This document shows positions 25,732 through 39,543 of a stretch of 64,000 nt of DNA, one piece after another. A program made the position numbers and the translations under genes. The stretch is from Microvirga calopogonii (GTDB taxonomy: Bacteria; Pseudomonadota; Alphaproteobacteria; Rhizobiales; Beijerinckiaceae): the NCBI RefSeq assembly GCF_003347665.1, contig NZ_QDGA01000027.1, positions 1-64,000 of the forward strand. The letters run 5' to 3'. The stretch's first letter is position 1. Each line of letters begins with the position of its first letter. The notes under the pieces were generated by a model. That model was not told the origin of the DNA and made no database searches. It saw only the letters and a list, made by a program, of their open reading frames with translations.

Positions 25732-26177
25732 TCGCCGACGCGTTCATCGGATTGGGCGCATGGGCCTGGATCATCCTGGGCGTCGTCCTGATCGGCGTCG
25801 AGCTTCTCGCGCCGGGCTCGTTCTTCCTCTGGCTCGGCCTCGCCGCCATCGTCACCGGGATGTTCGATGCCCTCCTCGGCCTGTCCTGGCAGGCTGCGGC
25901 GCTTCTCTTCGCGCTGCTCGCGGTCGGAGCGGTGATCCTGGGCCGCTACGTCACCCGTTCGAAGACGCAGCCGGACACGGAGGCCGCGCCGCTCAACCAG
26001 CGCGGCCAATCCCTCGTCGGGCGGGTCTTCACCCTGGAAACGCCGATCAAGGACGGCGAAGGCCGCATCCGGGTCGACGACAGCTCCTGGCGCGTGACGG
26101 GCGCCGACCGGTTCGCCGGAGCCAAGGTGCGCGTGGTGCGGGTCGAGGGGTCGACGCTCGTGGTCGATGATCCTTGA
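25728..26177 (+). CDS. NfeD-family membrane protein, stomatin partner
   Basis: 149 residues. Its ATG lies inside the end of the stomatin gene (ATGA overlap), so the two are translationally coupled. Three to four hydrophobic spans (about residues 8-80) precede a C-terminal OB-fold domain ('NQRGQSLVGRVFTLETPIKDGEGRIRVDDSSWRVTG'), the standard NfeD1b arrangement without the ClpP-like protease. It is thought to scaffold SPFH assemblies. Confidence 0.92.
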   Translation: MIADAFIGLGAWAWIILGVVLIGVELLAPGSFFLWLGLAAIVTGMFDALLGLSWQAAALLFALLAVGAVILGRYVTRSKTQPDTEAAPLNQRGQSLVGRVFTLETPIKDGEGRIRVDDSSWRVTGADRFAGAKVRVVRVEGSTLVVDDP

Positions 26178-26213
26178 GCTAAGGCAACCTGAATGAGCTG
26201 TGCTTGCATCACG

Positions 26214-26231
26214 GTTATATAACTATATAAC
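26214..26231. promoter_or_regulatory. AT-rich perfect palindrome upstream of RTX gene
   Basis: GTTATATA (26214-26221) and TATATAAC (26224-26231) flank AC: an exact 18-base dyad in an AT-rich stretch within GC-rich DNA, 69 bases before the RTX start. It could be a repressor or H-NS-like/MucR target, or overlap the promoter. No regulator can be assigned. Confidence 0.45.
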
Positions 26232-26300
26232 GTGTATTTACCTACCGCTGACTCGCCGGCAGGTAGCAAAATCTTCCACGCAGCAGCGGAATAAAGAACG

Positions 26301-26882
26301 ATGACGGTTATAATAAACAGTCCCCGGTTCACCAATGAAGGGACGATCTATGGTGGCTTGACCATGGGGGACGGGAATAATTACCTCGACACGCGGAAGG
26401 GTACCATCTCCGGCAGGATCAACATGCTTGGCGGGAACGATACCTTCCTCGGTGGGAAACGATCCGAATACATCGATGGCGGTGATGGAAACGACACTCT
26501 GTCAGGTGGGTTGAGTAACGACACCTTGATCGGAGGTGCCGGGCTCAACACCCTGACAGGGGGAGAGGGCAAGGACAGTTTCGTCTTCGCCGCCACGCCT
26601 GCGGCAGGCAACAGAGATATCATTCGCGACTTCAACTCGAATGACGACACGTTCAAGATCAACCAGCTGTTCTTCGCCAACATTGGCGGCAAAGGAAAGC
26701 TGGCCAGCGATGCCCTTCATTTCGGGGCTCAGGCTGGGGACGCGGAAGATCGCATCATCTATCATAAGAGCACTGGGAATCTGTACTACGATCCCGATGG
26801 GAGCGGGGCTGAGGCGCAGATCCTGATCGCCAAGTTGAGCAACAAGGCGAAACTCGTTCTCAGTGATTTCGTCGTTGTCTGA
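26301..26882 (+). CDS. Small RTX (hemolysin-type calcium-binding) secreted protein
   Basis: 193 residues, no Sec signal. RTX nonapeptides occupy roughly residues 44-92 ('GGNDTFLGG', 'GGDGNDTLSGG', 'LSNDTLIGGAGLNTLTGGEGKDSFVF'), several with the calcium Asp replaced. A C-terminal domain like that after RTX repeats ('IRDFNSNDDTFKINQLFF') follows, and a hydrophobic end (LSDFVVV) resembles a type I secretion signal. No type I exporter genes are in the window. Base composition is visibly more AT-rich than neighbours, which hints at recent acquisition or relaxed selection. The ribosome site is weak (GGAATAAAG). Function unknown. Confidence 0.8.
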   Translation: MTVIINSPRFTNEGTIYGGLTMGDGNNYLDTRKGTISGRINMLGGNDTFLGGKRSEYIDGGDGNDTLSGGLSNDTLIGGAGLNTLTGGEGKDSFVFAATPAAGNRDIIRDFNSNDDTFKINQLFFANIGGKGKLASDALHFGAQAGDAEDRIIYHKSTGNLYYDPDGSGAEAQILIAKLSNKAKLVLSDFVVV

Positions 26883-26932
26883 CGCATGCCGGGAAAGTGC
26901 AGTCTTCTGCGCTTTCCTCTTTGAGCCCAAAA

Positions 26933-27928
26933 CTACGCCGCCCCGGCCCGCAGCAGATCGAGGTAATGCACCAGGCCGATGGGCCGGTTGTTCTCGACCA
27001 CGATCAGGGCCGTGATCCGGGAGGCCTCCTCCATCTCGAGCGCAGTCGCCACAAGGGCGTCGGGCGCGATGGTCCGGGGCGTCCGGGTCATGATCGCCGT
27101 CACGGGCAGGGTCATGAGATCGGGCTTGAGATTGCGGCGCAGATCGCCGTCGGTGACGATGCCGGCGAGCGTGCCGTCGCCATTCACCACGATCACGGCG
27201 CCGAAGCCTTTCCGGCCGATCTCCGCGATGGCCTCATCCATGCGGGCCTCGAGGCCGACGACGGGCAGACGCTCGTCCTTGTGCATGATGTCGCGCACGA
27301 GCTTGAGGCGCGCGCCGAGCTTCCCGCCTGGATGGAAGACCCTAAAGTGCTCCGCCGTGAAGCCGCGCCTCTCCAGCAGGGCGACGGCCAGGGCATCGCC
27401 GAGCGCGAGCTGGATCGTGGTCGAGGTGGTCGGCGCCAGCCCGTTCGGGCAGGCTTCCTTGGCCTTCGGCAGGGTCAGGCAGATATCCGCGGCACGGCCG
27501 AGGGTCGATTCCGCGTTCGAGGTCAGGGCCACCAGCGGCACCCGGAAGCGCCGGGAATAGCCGATGATGTCGGCGAGTTCTGCCGTCTCCCCCGACCAGG
27601 ACAGGGCGATGATCACGTCGTCGGTCTGGATCATGCCCAGGTCGCCGTGGCTCGCTTCCGCAGGATGGACGTAATGCGCGGGCGTGCCGGTGGACGCGAA
27701 GGTGGCGGTGATCTTGCGGCCCACATGGCCGGACTTGCCCATGCCGGTGACGATGACCCGGCCCTTGGCGGCAGCCAGCGTCTCGACCGCGGCGGTGAAA
27801 TGGGGGCCGAGGCCGTTGCCGATGGCGTCCATCAGGATCGTCAGGCCGTCCCGCTCGGCTTCGAGCGTACGCAGGGCGGAGGCAATGGCCGGATCGGCCG
27901 AAAGGGAAGCTGGCTTTGCAAGCGTCAT
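26933..27928 (-). CDS. kdsD: Arabinose-5-phosphate isomerase (KdsD/KpsF/GutQ)
   Basis: 331 residues. It converts D-ribulose 5-phosphate to D-arabinose 5-phosphate, feeding Kdo for lipopolysaccharide. An N-terminal SIS domain ('GMGKSGHVGRKITATFASTGTPAHYVHPAEASHGDLGMI', about residues 62-100) is followed by tandem CBS domains (about 205-330). Length and domain order are standard. It is followed by galU on the same strand upstream (50-base gap), a sensible pairing of surface-polysaccharide sugar metabolism. A capsule-specific KpsF role is possible but no capsule genes are near. Confidence 0.93.
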   Translation of the reverse strand: MTLAKPASLSADPAIASALRTLEAERDGLTILMDAIGNGLGPHFTAAVETLAAAKGRVIVTGMGKSGHVGRKITATFASTGTPAHYVHPAEASHGDLGMIQTDDVIIALSWSGETAELADIIGYSRRFRVPLVALTSNAESTLGRAADICLTLPKAKEACPNGLAPTTSTTIQLALGDALAVALLERRGFTAEHFRVFHPGGKLGARLKLVRDIMHKDERLPVVGLEARMDEAIAEIGRKGFGAVIVVNGDGTLAGIVTDGDLRRNLKPDLMTLPVTAIMTRTPRTIAPDALVATALEMEEASRITALIVVENNRPIGLVHYLDLLRAGAA

Positions 27929-27977
27929 GGCCGCCCTCTAGCACAGAGAGGCGGCCATGAGGAACCCTTCAGCTTGC

Positions 27978-28856
27978 TTACTTCTGCCGCAGCAGGGCCT
28001 CGAGTTCCCGGCGGAAATCGGCGGAAAGCTCCTCGCGCTCCAGCGCATAGGCCACGTTGGCCATGAGGAAGCCGATCTTGGAGCCCGTATCGTAGGTCCT
28101 GCCCTCATACTTCATGCCGAAGAACTGTTGGCTCTTCATCAGGCGGATCATGGAATCCGTGAGCTGGATCTCGTTGCCGGCGCCGCGCTCCTGGGTGGAG
28201 AGCAGGTCGAAGATCTCAGGCTGCAGGATGTATCGGCCGGAGATGATGTAGTTCGAAGGCGCGGTGCCCTTCGGGGGCTTTTCCACCATGCCGGTGATCT
28301 CGAAGGTCTGGCCGAATTCCTGGCCGACCGAGACGATGCCGTACTGGTGCGTCTGGTCCTCCGGCACCTCCTCGACGGCGATGATGTTGCCGCCGTGTTT
28401 GTCGTAGGCGGCGATCATCTGTTCCATGGAGCCGCGGCTGAGCATGTCGGGCAGGATCACGGCGAAGGGCTCGTCGCCCACGAGTTCACGGGCGCACCAG
28501 ACCGCGTGGCCGAGGCCGAGCGGCTCCTGCTGGCGGGTGAAGCTCGTCTGGCCGGCCTGGGGCTGGTCCCGGGCGAGAAGCTCCAGCTCCTTGGTCTTGT
28601 TGCGGCTTTCCAGGGTGCGGTTCAGCTCGTAGGCGATGTCGAAATGGTCCTCGATCACGGCCTTGTTGCGGCCGGTGACGAAGATGAAATGCTCGATACC
28701 GGCCGCGCGCGCCTCATCCACCACATGCTGAACGACCGGGCGGTCGACGACGCAGAGCATCTCCTTGGGAACGGCCTTGGTGGCAGGCAGGAACCGGGTG
28801 CCGAGACCGGCGACGGGAAGGACTGCTTTGCGAATTCGCTTCATTGATCGGGCCAT
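27978..28856 (-). CDS. galU: UTP-glucose-1-phosphate uridylyltransferase
   Basis: 292 residues. It makes UDP-glucose for envelope polysaccharides and glucans such as those handled by OpgD. The nucleotidyltransferase signature '[24 protein letters not shown]' is at the N-terminus, with '[10 protein letters not shown]' and 'EIQLTDSM' following. An internal ATG at 28844 (MKRIRK...) would give the commonest family start; neither candidate has a convincing ribosome site. It is upstream of kdsD in the same orientation and probably co-transcribed. Confidence 0.94.
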   Translation of the reverse strand: MARSMKRIRKAVLPVAGLGTRFLPATKAVPKEMLCVVDRPVVQHVVDEARAAGIEHFIFVTGRNKAVIEDHFDIAYELNRTLESRNKTKELELLARDQPQAGQTSFTRQQEPLGLGHAVWCARELVGDEPFAVILPDMLSRGSMEQMIAAYDKHGGNIIAVEEVPEDQTHQYGIVSVGQEFGQTFEITGMVEKPPKGTAPSNYIISGRYILQPEIFDLLSTQERGAGNEIQLTDSMIRLMKSQQFFGMKYEGRTYDTGSKIGFLMANVAYALEREELSADFRRELEALLRQK

Positions 28857-29180
28857 GATTGAGCATCAAGAGGGAGGGGTAATCTAAGTCAGGACCGGGA
28901 AAAGGGAACCGATAACTGTCAAGCTTCGGCGCCTGCCAACGTGGCGGCGCTTCCGATGTTCCATCCTTGCGCTGCCTCATTGCAGCTCCCGACCTGAATT
29001 GGAGCTGAAGCTTTATGGTTAAGCCGCCGATATGGGCGATTTCGAGGAGAGGATCGGTCGGGCCAAGCCAGGACGGCGCATAAGGACGCACTATCAGGAA
29101 GGAGAGCTATCAACCGGCTGTTAACCTGCTTAGTGTCGCATGGACGGGACAGATCTGTCCTGTTTCCGCGAGCGACTCCC
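28857..29180. other. Intergenic region between divergent galU and mltB-like genes
   Basis: 324 bases between divergent genes. No open frame with coding character, no RNA gene and no dispersed palindrome recognised. It must hold the promoters for both genes, but I cannot place convincing -35/-10 boxes. Confidence 0.5.
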
Positions 29181-30407
29181 ATGCGCCAGCCGCTTCCCAT
29201 CGTGCGCCGACTCTCCGGCGCGCTCCTTCTCGGTCTGAGCCTCACCGTCGGTGCAGGCGGTGGCGTTTCGCCCGTGCAGGCGCAGGAAAGCTCTCAAGCC
29301 GGGTTCCAGCGCTTCGTGCAGGGCCTGTGGCCCGCCGCCAAGGCGCGGGGTGTGTCGCGCGCGACGTTCGAGGAGGCGTTCCGCGGCGTCGAGCCCGACG
29401 CCAAGATCATTGCGCTCACGAAAAAGCAGTCAGAATTCGTCCGCCCGATCTGGGACTACATCAACGGAGCCATCTCGGCCCAGCGCCTGAAGCGCGGCCA
29501 GGACATGGCCGCCGAATGGTCGAAGACGCTCGCCGCCGTCGAGCGGACCTATGGGGTTCCGCGATCCGTGGTGCTCGGCGTCTGGGGCATGGAAACCAAT
29601 TTCGGCAGCTTCACCGGCTCGATCTATACAGTCCAGGCGCTGTCGACCCTGGCCTATACCGGTTATCGGGACGACTTCTTCCGCGAGGAGCTGCTCACGG
29701 CGCTCCAGATCCTGGAAGGCGAGCATATCGACCGCTCCAAGATGCTGGGGTCCTGGGCCGGCGCCATGGGCCAGACCCAGTTCATGCCGTCGAGCTTCAT
29801 GAAATACGCCGTTGACGGCAACAGGGACGGGGTCAGGGACATCTGGTCCTCCGTGCCCGATGCCCTGGCGTCCACCGCCAATTACCTGCGCCGGCACGGC
29901 TGGCAGCCCGGTCTGCCCTGGGGCTTCGAGGTGGCCCTCCCGCGCGGCTTCGACTATCGGCATCTCAAGCAGGACTTCGCCCGCTGGCAGGCCGTGGGCG
30001 TGCGGCGCGCGGACGGAAAGGCGATGCCCCGTTCCGGCGAGGCCACCCTGTTCCTTCCCGGTGGCGCGGGTGGGCCGGCCTTCCTGGTGACTCGCAACTA
30101 CGACGTGATCAAGGCCTACAACTCCTCGGATGCCTACGCCATGGGCGTCGCCCATCTCGGCGACCGGCTCCTGGGCGGCTTGCCGATCCAGGGCGCATGG
30201 CCCAAGGACCAGCCCTTGCTGAGCAAGGATCACAGCCAGGAATTGCAGGAGCGTCTCGCCCGTCTCGGGCTCTACGAAGGCGATACGGACGGCAAGCTCG
30301 GCTCCAAGACCCGGGAGGCCGTGCGGAACTTCCAGCTGCGCCGTGGCTTGATCCCAGATGGATATGCCGATTATGCGGTCCTGCGCGAACTGCGCACGAC
30401 CCGCTGA
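29181..30407 (+). CDS. Lytic murein transglycosylase, MltB family, with C-terminal PG-binding domain
   Basis: 408 residues from the ATG at 29181. The N-terminus carries a signal peptide ending 'SPVQAQ'. The SLT_2/MltB catalytic domain shows 'VWGMETNFGSFTGSI' with the catalytic Glu, and 'GSWAGAMGQTQFMPSSFMKYAVDGNRDGVRDIW'. A peptidoglycan_binding_1 domain ends the protein ('LQERLARLGLYEGDTDGKLGSKTREAVRNFQLRRGL'). It cleaves the glycan strand in the periplasm, forming 1,6-anhydro-MurNAc ends. There is no lipobox Cys, so it is a soluble MltB-like enzyme. Confidence 0.93.
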   Translation: MRQPLPIVRRLSGALLLGLSLTVGAGGGVSPVQAQESSQAGFQRFVQGLWPAAKARGVSRATFEEAFRGVEPDAKIIALTKKQSEFVRPIWDYINGAISAQRLKRGQDMAAEWSKTLAAVERTYGVPRSVVLGVWGMETNFGSFTGSIYTVQALSTLAYTGYRDDFFREELLTALQILEGEHIDRSKMLGSWAGAMGQTQFMPSSFMKYAVDGNRDGVRDIWSSVPDALASTANYLRRHGWQPGLPWGFEVALPRGFDYRHLKQDFARWQAVGVRRADGKAMPRSGEATLFLPGGAGGPAFLVTRNYDVIKAYNSSDAYAMGVAHLGDRLLGGLPIQGAWPKDQPLLSKDHSQELQERLARLGLYEGDTDGKLGSKTREAVRNFQLRRGLIPDGYADYAVLRELRTTR

Positions 30408-30464
30408 CGGAGCTCCCGTAAGGCTCTATACTCAAGGCTGGTCCGGACAGAAGTGGAACCGCCG

Positions 30465-31715
30465 ATGTCGTTAGCGCCGATTCTTCGCCCTCTGACCCTG
30501 ACCCTGCTGCTTGCCGTCGGCGCGAGCAGCGCGGCCCTGGCCCAGTCCGGCTATTACCAGCCGCAGGGCCAGCGCGACCTCAGAGCCTATCCACCCGGCT
30601 ATTATCCCGGGAAGCTCGTCCAGCCTGCGCAGCCCCAACAGCAACAGGGCTTCAGTCTCCGGCGCTTCTTCGGGGTGCCGGACGAGCCCCCTCCGCCGGC
30701 CCGCACGCCCGTGGCGCGTCCTCGCAAACCGGCTGCGCCCGCGGCAGCCGTGGCCAAGCAGGAAAAGCCCAAGGTCGATCCGAGTACCTTTGTGGTGGTG
30801 TTCGGAGACGCCTTGGCCGGCTATGCCCGCCAGGGGCTCGAGGCGCATTTCGCCGAGAACCAGGACGTGGCGGTGGTGCCGAAGGTCAGGGATACGGGGC
30901 TGGTTCGCACCGACCCGGCCGATTGGCCTAACTTCATCAAGTCGACCCTCGACGAGGGCCAGAAGACGAGCGTCGCCGTGGTGATGCTGGGGACGAGCGA
31001 CCGGCAGGCGATCAAGGACGGAGACGACACCGTCGAGCCCCTGTCCGACCGGTGGAAGGAGCTCTACCGCCAACGGGTCGATGCGATCGTGAACACGTTC
31101 AAGGAGCGTGGGATTCCTCTGGTGTGGATCGGCCTGCCGCCGATGAAGAACAGCAAGGCGTCCGAGGACCTGGTCGTGATCAACGAGATCTACCGGGACA
31201 GCGTCCAGCGCGGCGGCGGCACCTATGTGGATATCTGGCCGGGTTTCGTGGACGACGAAAACCAGTACACGGCCGATGGGCCCGATGTGGATGGCGAGCC
31301 CGCCAAGCTGCGCACCAACGAGGGCGTGTTCTTCACGCGCGCCGGCGCCCGTAAGGTCGCCTTCTTCGCCGACACGGAGATCAAGCGGATCCTGGGCAAG
31401 GGTGGCACGGCAGTGGCAGCTCCTGCCAATCCGACTGGCATCACGCCTGCCGATGGATCGGCCGCGCCCTCGATCGAGGCGGCAATCCCGGCGCCGCCGG
31501 ATGCCGCCGCACCGGTCTCCCTGCCGTCGAAGCCGCTGGTCGGCCCGGTCCTCCCCCTGACCCGTCAGGACGTGACCCCGGGCGGAACCCTGGTCTCGGC
31601 CCCGCCGAAGCTGACCGGCGACAACGCCTATACGGTGCAGCGCGCCCTGAGGGTCGGCATCGCCCCAGGCTCACGGCCGGGACGGGCGGATGATTTCCGG
31701 TGGCCAAATAACTGA
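30465..31715 (+). CDS. DUF459 SGNH-hydrolase-fold protein, catalytic residues apparently lost
   Basis: 416 residues from the ATG at 30465. The signal peptide ends 'AALAQ', followed by a Pro/Gln-rich linker (about residues 28-105) and the DUF459/SGNH fold (about 108-310). The nucleophile block reads VVFGDALAG (Ala116 where GDS is expected), and the C-terminal block reads '[17 protein letters not shown]', with Phe where the catalytic His of DGxHFT is expected. '[10 protein letters not shown]' is the remaining block. It is probably a periplasmic non-catalytic relative. A disordered Pro-rich C-terminus follows. It sits just after the mltB-like gene in the same direction, so an envelope role is inferred. 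Confidence 0.8.
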   Translation: MSLAPILRPLTLTLLLAVGASSAALAQSGYYQPQGQRDLRAYPPGYYPGKLVQPAQPQQQQGFSLRRFFGVPDEPPPPARTPVARPRKPAAPAAAVAKQEKPKVDPSTFVVVFGDALAGYARQGLEAHFAENQDVAVVPKVRDTGLVRTDPADWPNFIKSTLDEGQKTSVAVVMLGTSDRQAIKDGDDTVEPLSDRWKELYRQRVDAIVNTFKERGIPLVWIGLPPMKNSKASEDLVVINEIYRDSVQRGGGTYVDIWPGFVDDENQYTADGPDVDGEPAKLRTNEGVFFTRAGARKVAFFADTEIKRILGKGGTAVAAPANPTGITPADGSAAPSIEAAIPAPPDAAAPVSLPSKPLVGPVLPLTRQDVTPGGTLVSAPPKLTGDNAYTVQRALRVGIAPGSRPGRADDFRWPNN

Positions 31716-31728
31716 AGGCATCCAGACA

Positions 31729-31775
31729 ATAAAAAAAGCGGCGGCTCATTCCGGAAATGGGCCGCCGCTTCCGTT
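31729..31775 (-). terminator. Intrinsic terminator of the gltBD operon
   Basis: AGCGGCGGC (31737-31745) and GCCGCCGCT (31761-31769) are exact arms. Read on the minus strand, the hairpin is followed by a run of seven T (complement of 31731-31737). It lies just past the gltD stop. It may also stop transcripts from the convergent DUF459 gene, though the T-run on that side is poor. Confidence 0.85.
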
Positions 31776-31790
31776 TCGGAAAATGGATCG

Positions 31791-33212
31791 TCAGACCGGC
31801 AGGTCGCTCTCGCCCATCAGGAAGGTGTCGATGGAGCGGGCGGCCTGGCGGCCTTCGCGGATGGCCCAGACCACCAGCGACTGGCCCCGGCGCATGTCGC
31901 CGGCCACGAAGACCTTCTCGCTCGACGTGCGGTAGCTCTTGTCGTCCGCCACCACGTTGCCGCGACGGTCGATCGTGACGCCGGATTCGTCCAGCAGGCC
32001 TTCCTTCACCGAACCGGCGAAGCCGATGGCGATGAAGACGAGGTCGGCCTTGAGGATGAACTCGGTGCCGGGAACGGGCTGGCGCTTCTCGTCGACGCGA
32101 GCGCATTGCACGCCGGTGGCCTGGCCCTTCTTCCCGACGATGCCGAGCGTCGCAGCCTGGAACTCACGCTCCGCGCCTTCGGCCTGGGAGGACGAGGTGC
32201 GCATCTTCGTCGGCCAATAAGGCCATACGGTCAGCTTGTCCTCGCGCTCCGGCGGACGCGGGCGAATGTCGAGCTGCGTCACGGAGAGGGCGCCCTGGCG
32301 GAACGCGGTGCCGACGCAGTCGGAAGCCGTGTCGCCGCCGCCGATGACGACCACGTGCTTACCGGCCGCGAGGATCGGCTCGACCGTCACCGCCTCGCCG
32401 CCCACGCGCTGGTTCGACTGGGTGAGATAGGGCATCGCGTAATGGACGCCCTTGAGTTCCTGGCCCGGCAGGTTCGGGTTGCGCGGATCCTCCGCGCCTC
32501 CGGCGAACAGCACAGCGTCGAACTCGTTGTGCAGCGACGCGAAGCTCTTGTCGACGCCGATATTCACGCCGCAATGGAAGATCACGCCTTCCGCTTCCAT
32601 CTGCTTCACGCGGCGGTCGATGTGGTACTTCTCCATCTTGAAGTCCGGGATGCCGTAGCGCAGCAGGCCGCCGGGCTTGGCCTGGCGCTCGAACACATGC
32701 ACCTCATGCCCCGCGCGGGCGAGCTGCTGGGCCGCCGCCATGCCGGCGGGGCCCGAGCCGATCACAGCCACGCGCTTGCCCGTGGAGAAGCCCGCGGGCT
32801 CCGGCTTCACGAAGCCCATCTCCCACGCCTTGTCGGCGATGGCCTGCTCGATGGTCTTGATGGTCACCGGCTGGTTTTCGAGGTTGAGCGTACAGGCTTC
32901 CTCGCACGGGGCCGGACAGATGCGGCCCGTGAACTCGGGGAAGTTGTTGGTGGTGTGGAGGTTGCGCGCAGCCTCTTCCCAATCGTCGGACCAGACCAGA
33001 TCGTTCCAGTCGGGAATCTGGTTGTGCACCGGACAGCCCGTCGGCCCGTGGCAGAAGGGGATGCCGCAATCCATGCAGCGTCCCGCCTGCTTCTTCAGGT
33101 CGTTGTCGTCGAGCGGCAGCGTGAACTCCCGGAAGTGGCGCACGCGTTCCCCGGCGAGCTGATACTTCTGCTCCTGCCGGTCGTATTCGAGAAAGCCTGT
33201 GACCTTGCCCAT
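31791..33212 (-). CDS. gltD: Glutamate synthase (NADPH) small subunit
   Basis: 473 residues. It supplies electrons from NADPH to the GltB subunit. The N-terminal cysteine motif '[28 protein letters not shown]' coordinates Fe-S clusters. The FAD-binding '[28 protein letters not shown]' and NADPH-binding '[22 protein letters not shown]' Rossmann motifs are intact. The start is 18 bases after the gltB stop, so the two form an operon. It acts with glutamine synthetase in ammonium assimilation. Confidence 0.96.
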   Translation of the reverse strand: MGKVTGFLEYDRQEQKYQLAGERVRHFREFTLPLDDNDLKKQAGRCMDCGIPFCHGPTGCPVHNQIPDWNDLVWSDDWEEAARNLHTTNNFPEFTGRICPAPCEEACTLNLENQPVTIKTIEQAIADKAWEMGFVKPEPAGFSTGKRVAVIGSGPAGMAAAQQLARAGHEVHVFERQAKPGGLLRYGIPDFKMEKYHIDRRVKQMEAEGVIFHCGVNIGVDKSFASLHNEFDAVLFAGGAEDPRNPNLPGQELKGVHYAMPYLTQSNQRVGGEAVTVEPILAAGKHVVVIGGGDTASDCVGTAFRQGALSVTQLDIRPRPPEREDKLTVWPYWPTKMRTSSSQAEGAEREFQAATLGIVGKKGQATGVQCARVDEKRQPVPGTEFILKADLVFIAIGFAGSVKEGLLDESGVTIDRRGNVVADDKSYRTSSEKVFVAGDMRRGQSLVVWAIREGRQAARSIDTFLMGESDLPV

Positions 33213-33230
33213 CGGTTTGCCCCTTAATCC

Positions 33231-37949
<4,719 letters not shown>

Positions 37950-38486
37950 GGCAGATCCTCACATCCGAACGCGTCATCAAATCTTTTTGAGGCGGCTTTT
38001 GGGCCTGCCGGATGATCGGATCGTCCGGAATGCCCGCCGCTTCTTCGGGTTTTCGAGGGTTGGGTCCGGCAGGGGAGCCCGCTCCTCGCGGGCATCCTTT
38101 GGGCTTGTCGTCAGCCCAGAGTCGCCCGTCCCGCCCACGTTTTGCGGGCGGCTTTCGTGGTATCTCGTTTCGTTCGCGTCAGGCGAAGCATCAAGAAAAC
38201 CCCAGGGCGAAGGTGAGGCGCGCAGGCACCCCAAAAGGACAGCGATACTGTCCTAATGACGGCAAAGTGCCAGAGTTCGACGCAGCGCACAAGAGGGTTT
38301 AGAAATATTTTAGACAAAAGTTACAAGCCGACGATGCCGGGTGTAACAAAAGCAGCATTTCTGCCCTCTGGAACGAAAGTCTCCGCCGATGGGTCAATGA
38401 CCTTGACATGTTGGCTTTACGTTCCGTCGGATGAGCAGGTTCAACGGCGGAATATCCTGCCGGCGATCTTGACCGGGCCTTCTTGA
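37950..38486. other. Long leader/promoter region upstream of gltB
   Basis: 537 bases between gltB and the next minus-strand gene. No convincing gene; one 76-codon frame at 38256-38486 (+) has no family resemblance. It contains several GC-rich inverted repeats (for example GCCCGC/GCGGGC near 38079-38096) and a clean hairpin at 38236-38254. It may hold a structured 5' leader. No sigma-54 -24/-12 pair with correct spacing was found. Confidence 0.5.
38236..38254 (-). promoter_or_regulatory. Hairpin or operator in gltB upstream region
   Basis: AGGACAG (38236-38242) and CTGTCCT (38248-38254) are exact 7-bp arms around CGATA. On the minus strand the hairpin is followed by TTTTGG, so it could be a weak terminator of the upstream dienelactone-hydrolase-like gene (stop at 38487), an attenuator, or a protein-binding dyad. 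Confidence 0.4.
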
Positions 38487-39383
38487 TCAGTGCGAGACGG
38501 TATCCAGGGTTCGCCCGAGAAAGTCTCGCGTTCGCTGCAGCGAGTCCGCGGCGGCCTCCCGGTTATATTCGACATGATAGCCGAACATGTCCTGGCCTGC
38601 TCCCCATTTGGGTTCGAGAAAACCGTGATGGGCATCGGGAAACACGGCAAGCTCCATCGGCGCGCTGTCGACCGCCGGGTTCCGTGTCAGGTCCTCACAC
38701 GCGCGGGCCGGGTAGCGCTGATCGCGCTGGCCGATCAGGAGCAGGAGCGGAAATGTCGCCTTGGCGTCGGCCTCGGCACACATGGGATCATAGGTGACGC
38801 CGGCCTTGAACGTGAGCTTGTCAGGATTGAAGACCCAGTCGTCAGGCAGAGGCTGGACAAGGGTCAGGACGATCCTCGCACCATCCGCGACACCCAGGAC
38901 ACCGACACGGGTTCTGTCGGCGAAGGGCAGCGTCGCGAGATAGAAGAAGCCACCGTATGAATCGGCGACGCGATCCACGGAACCGGGATCCTTCATGCAG
39001 TCCGGCTCGATGCGGCGCGTGGCCCAGCTGTCGACCACAAGGGCCACGTAGCCCCAGGATGCAAGCTGTTGCGGCAACTCTTCCTTGACGTAGGGCGTCA
39101 AGCCTGCGCAGCCGGGCAGGACAACCACGGCCGGGAACGGGCCGCTGCCCTCGGGCCTTGCGAGATAACCTTCGAGGTGTTCTCCCGGGGTTGGCTTGGG
39201 GTCCTCGCCCCGTGCCCGCGCTCTCTGCTCCATGAGCTTTCCGAGCGGCCGGGAGGCGCTGTTGAATTCGACTTTTTCGATGGCAGGGGCTGTCGCAATG
39301 GACGGGGCCGGTGATTGCCCCCAAACAGGGCTCGCGATCAGCAGCCCGGATCCGATCAATGAGACGGCGGCCGATATCCGCAT
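38487..39383 (-). CDS. Secreted dienelactone-hydrolase-family protein with degenerate nucleophile motif
   Basis: 298 residues with a signal peptide (ending 'SPVWGQ'). The alpha/beta-hydrolase fold is recognisable: 'PAVVVLPGCAGLTPYVKEELPQQLASWGYVALVVDSW'. An Asp in 'LIGQRDQRY' and His in 'PDAHHGF' fit the acid and base. The nucleophile elbow is GVADG (residues 164-168), with Ala166 where Cys or Ser is expected. It is therefore either inactive or uses another residue. Likely periplasmic, function unknown. It is flanked by the gltB upstream region and the divergent threonine aldolase. Confidence 0.8.
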   Translation of the reverse strand: MRISAAVSLIGSGLLIASPVWGQSPAPSIATAPAIEKVEFNSASRPLGKLMEQRARARGEDPKPTPGEHLEGYLARPEGSGPFPAVVVLPGCAGLTPYVKEELPQQLASWGYVALVVDSWATRRIEPDCMKDPGSVDRVADSYGGFFYLATLPFADRTRVGVLGVADGARIVLTLVQPLPDDWVFNPDKLTFKAGVTYDPMCAEADAKATFPLLLLIGQRDQRYPARACEDLTRNPAVDSAPMELAVFPDAHHGFLEPKWGAGQDMFGYHVEYNREAAADSLQRTRDFLGRTLDTVSH

Positions 39384-39543
39384 GGCACCCTCCGCGCCAA
39401 AGGCGACATCGCGGCGCCGATTATCTCACCCGCAATACTGGTATTCAAGGAAAAGCACGGATACACCGTCCGGCGTCGCCTCCGGTCTTTGACGGGCAAA
39501 GGACAAGCAATGTCGTCGAGGCGACACGCCTAAGGATTCATGG

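Noticed and set aside
26301..26882. RTX gene as part of a type I secretion cassette
   Set aside because: No ABC exporter, membrane-fusion or TolC-like gene adjoins it; neighbours are nfeD and kdsD.
38262..38275. Possible sigma-54 promoter (TGGCAC...TTGC-like) before gltB
   Set aside because: The GG and GC elements are only six bases apart, not ten, so the spacing is wrong for sigma-54.
38256..38486. 76-codon plus-strand frame in the gltB upstream region
   Set aside because: No ribosome site, no family resemblance and atypical codon use; treated as non-coding.
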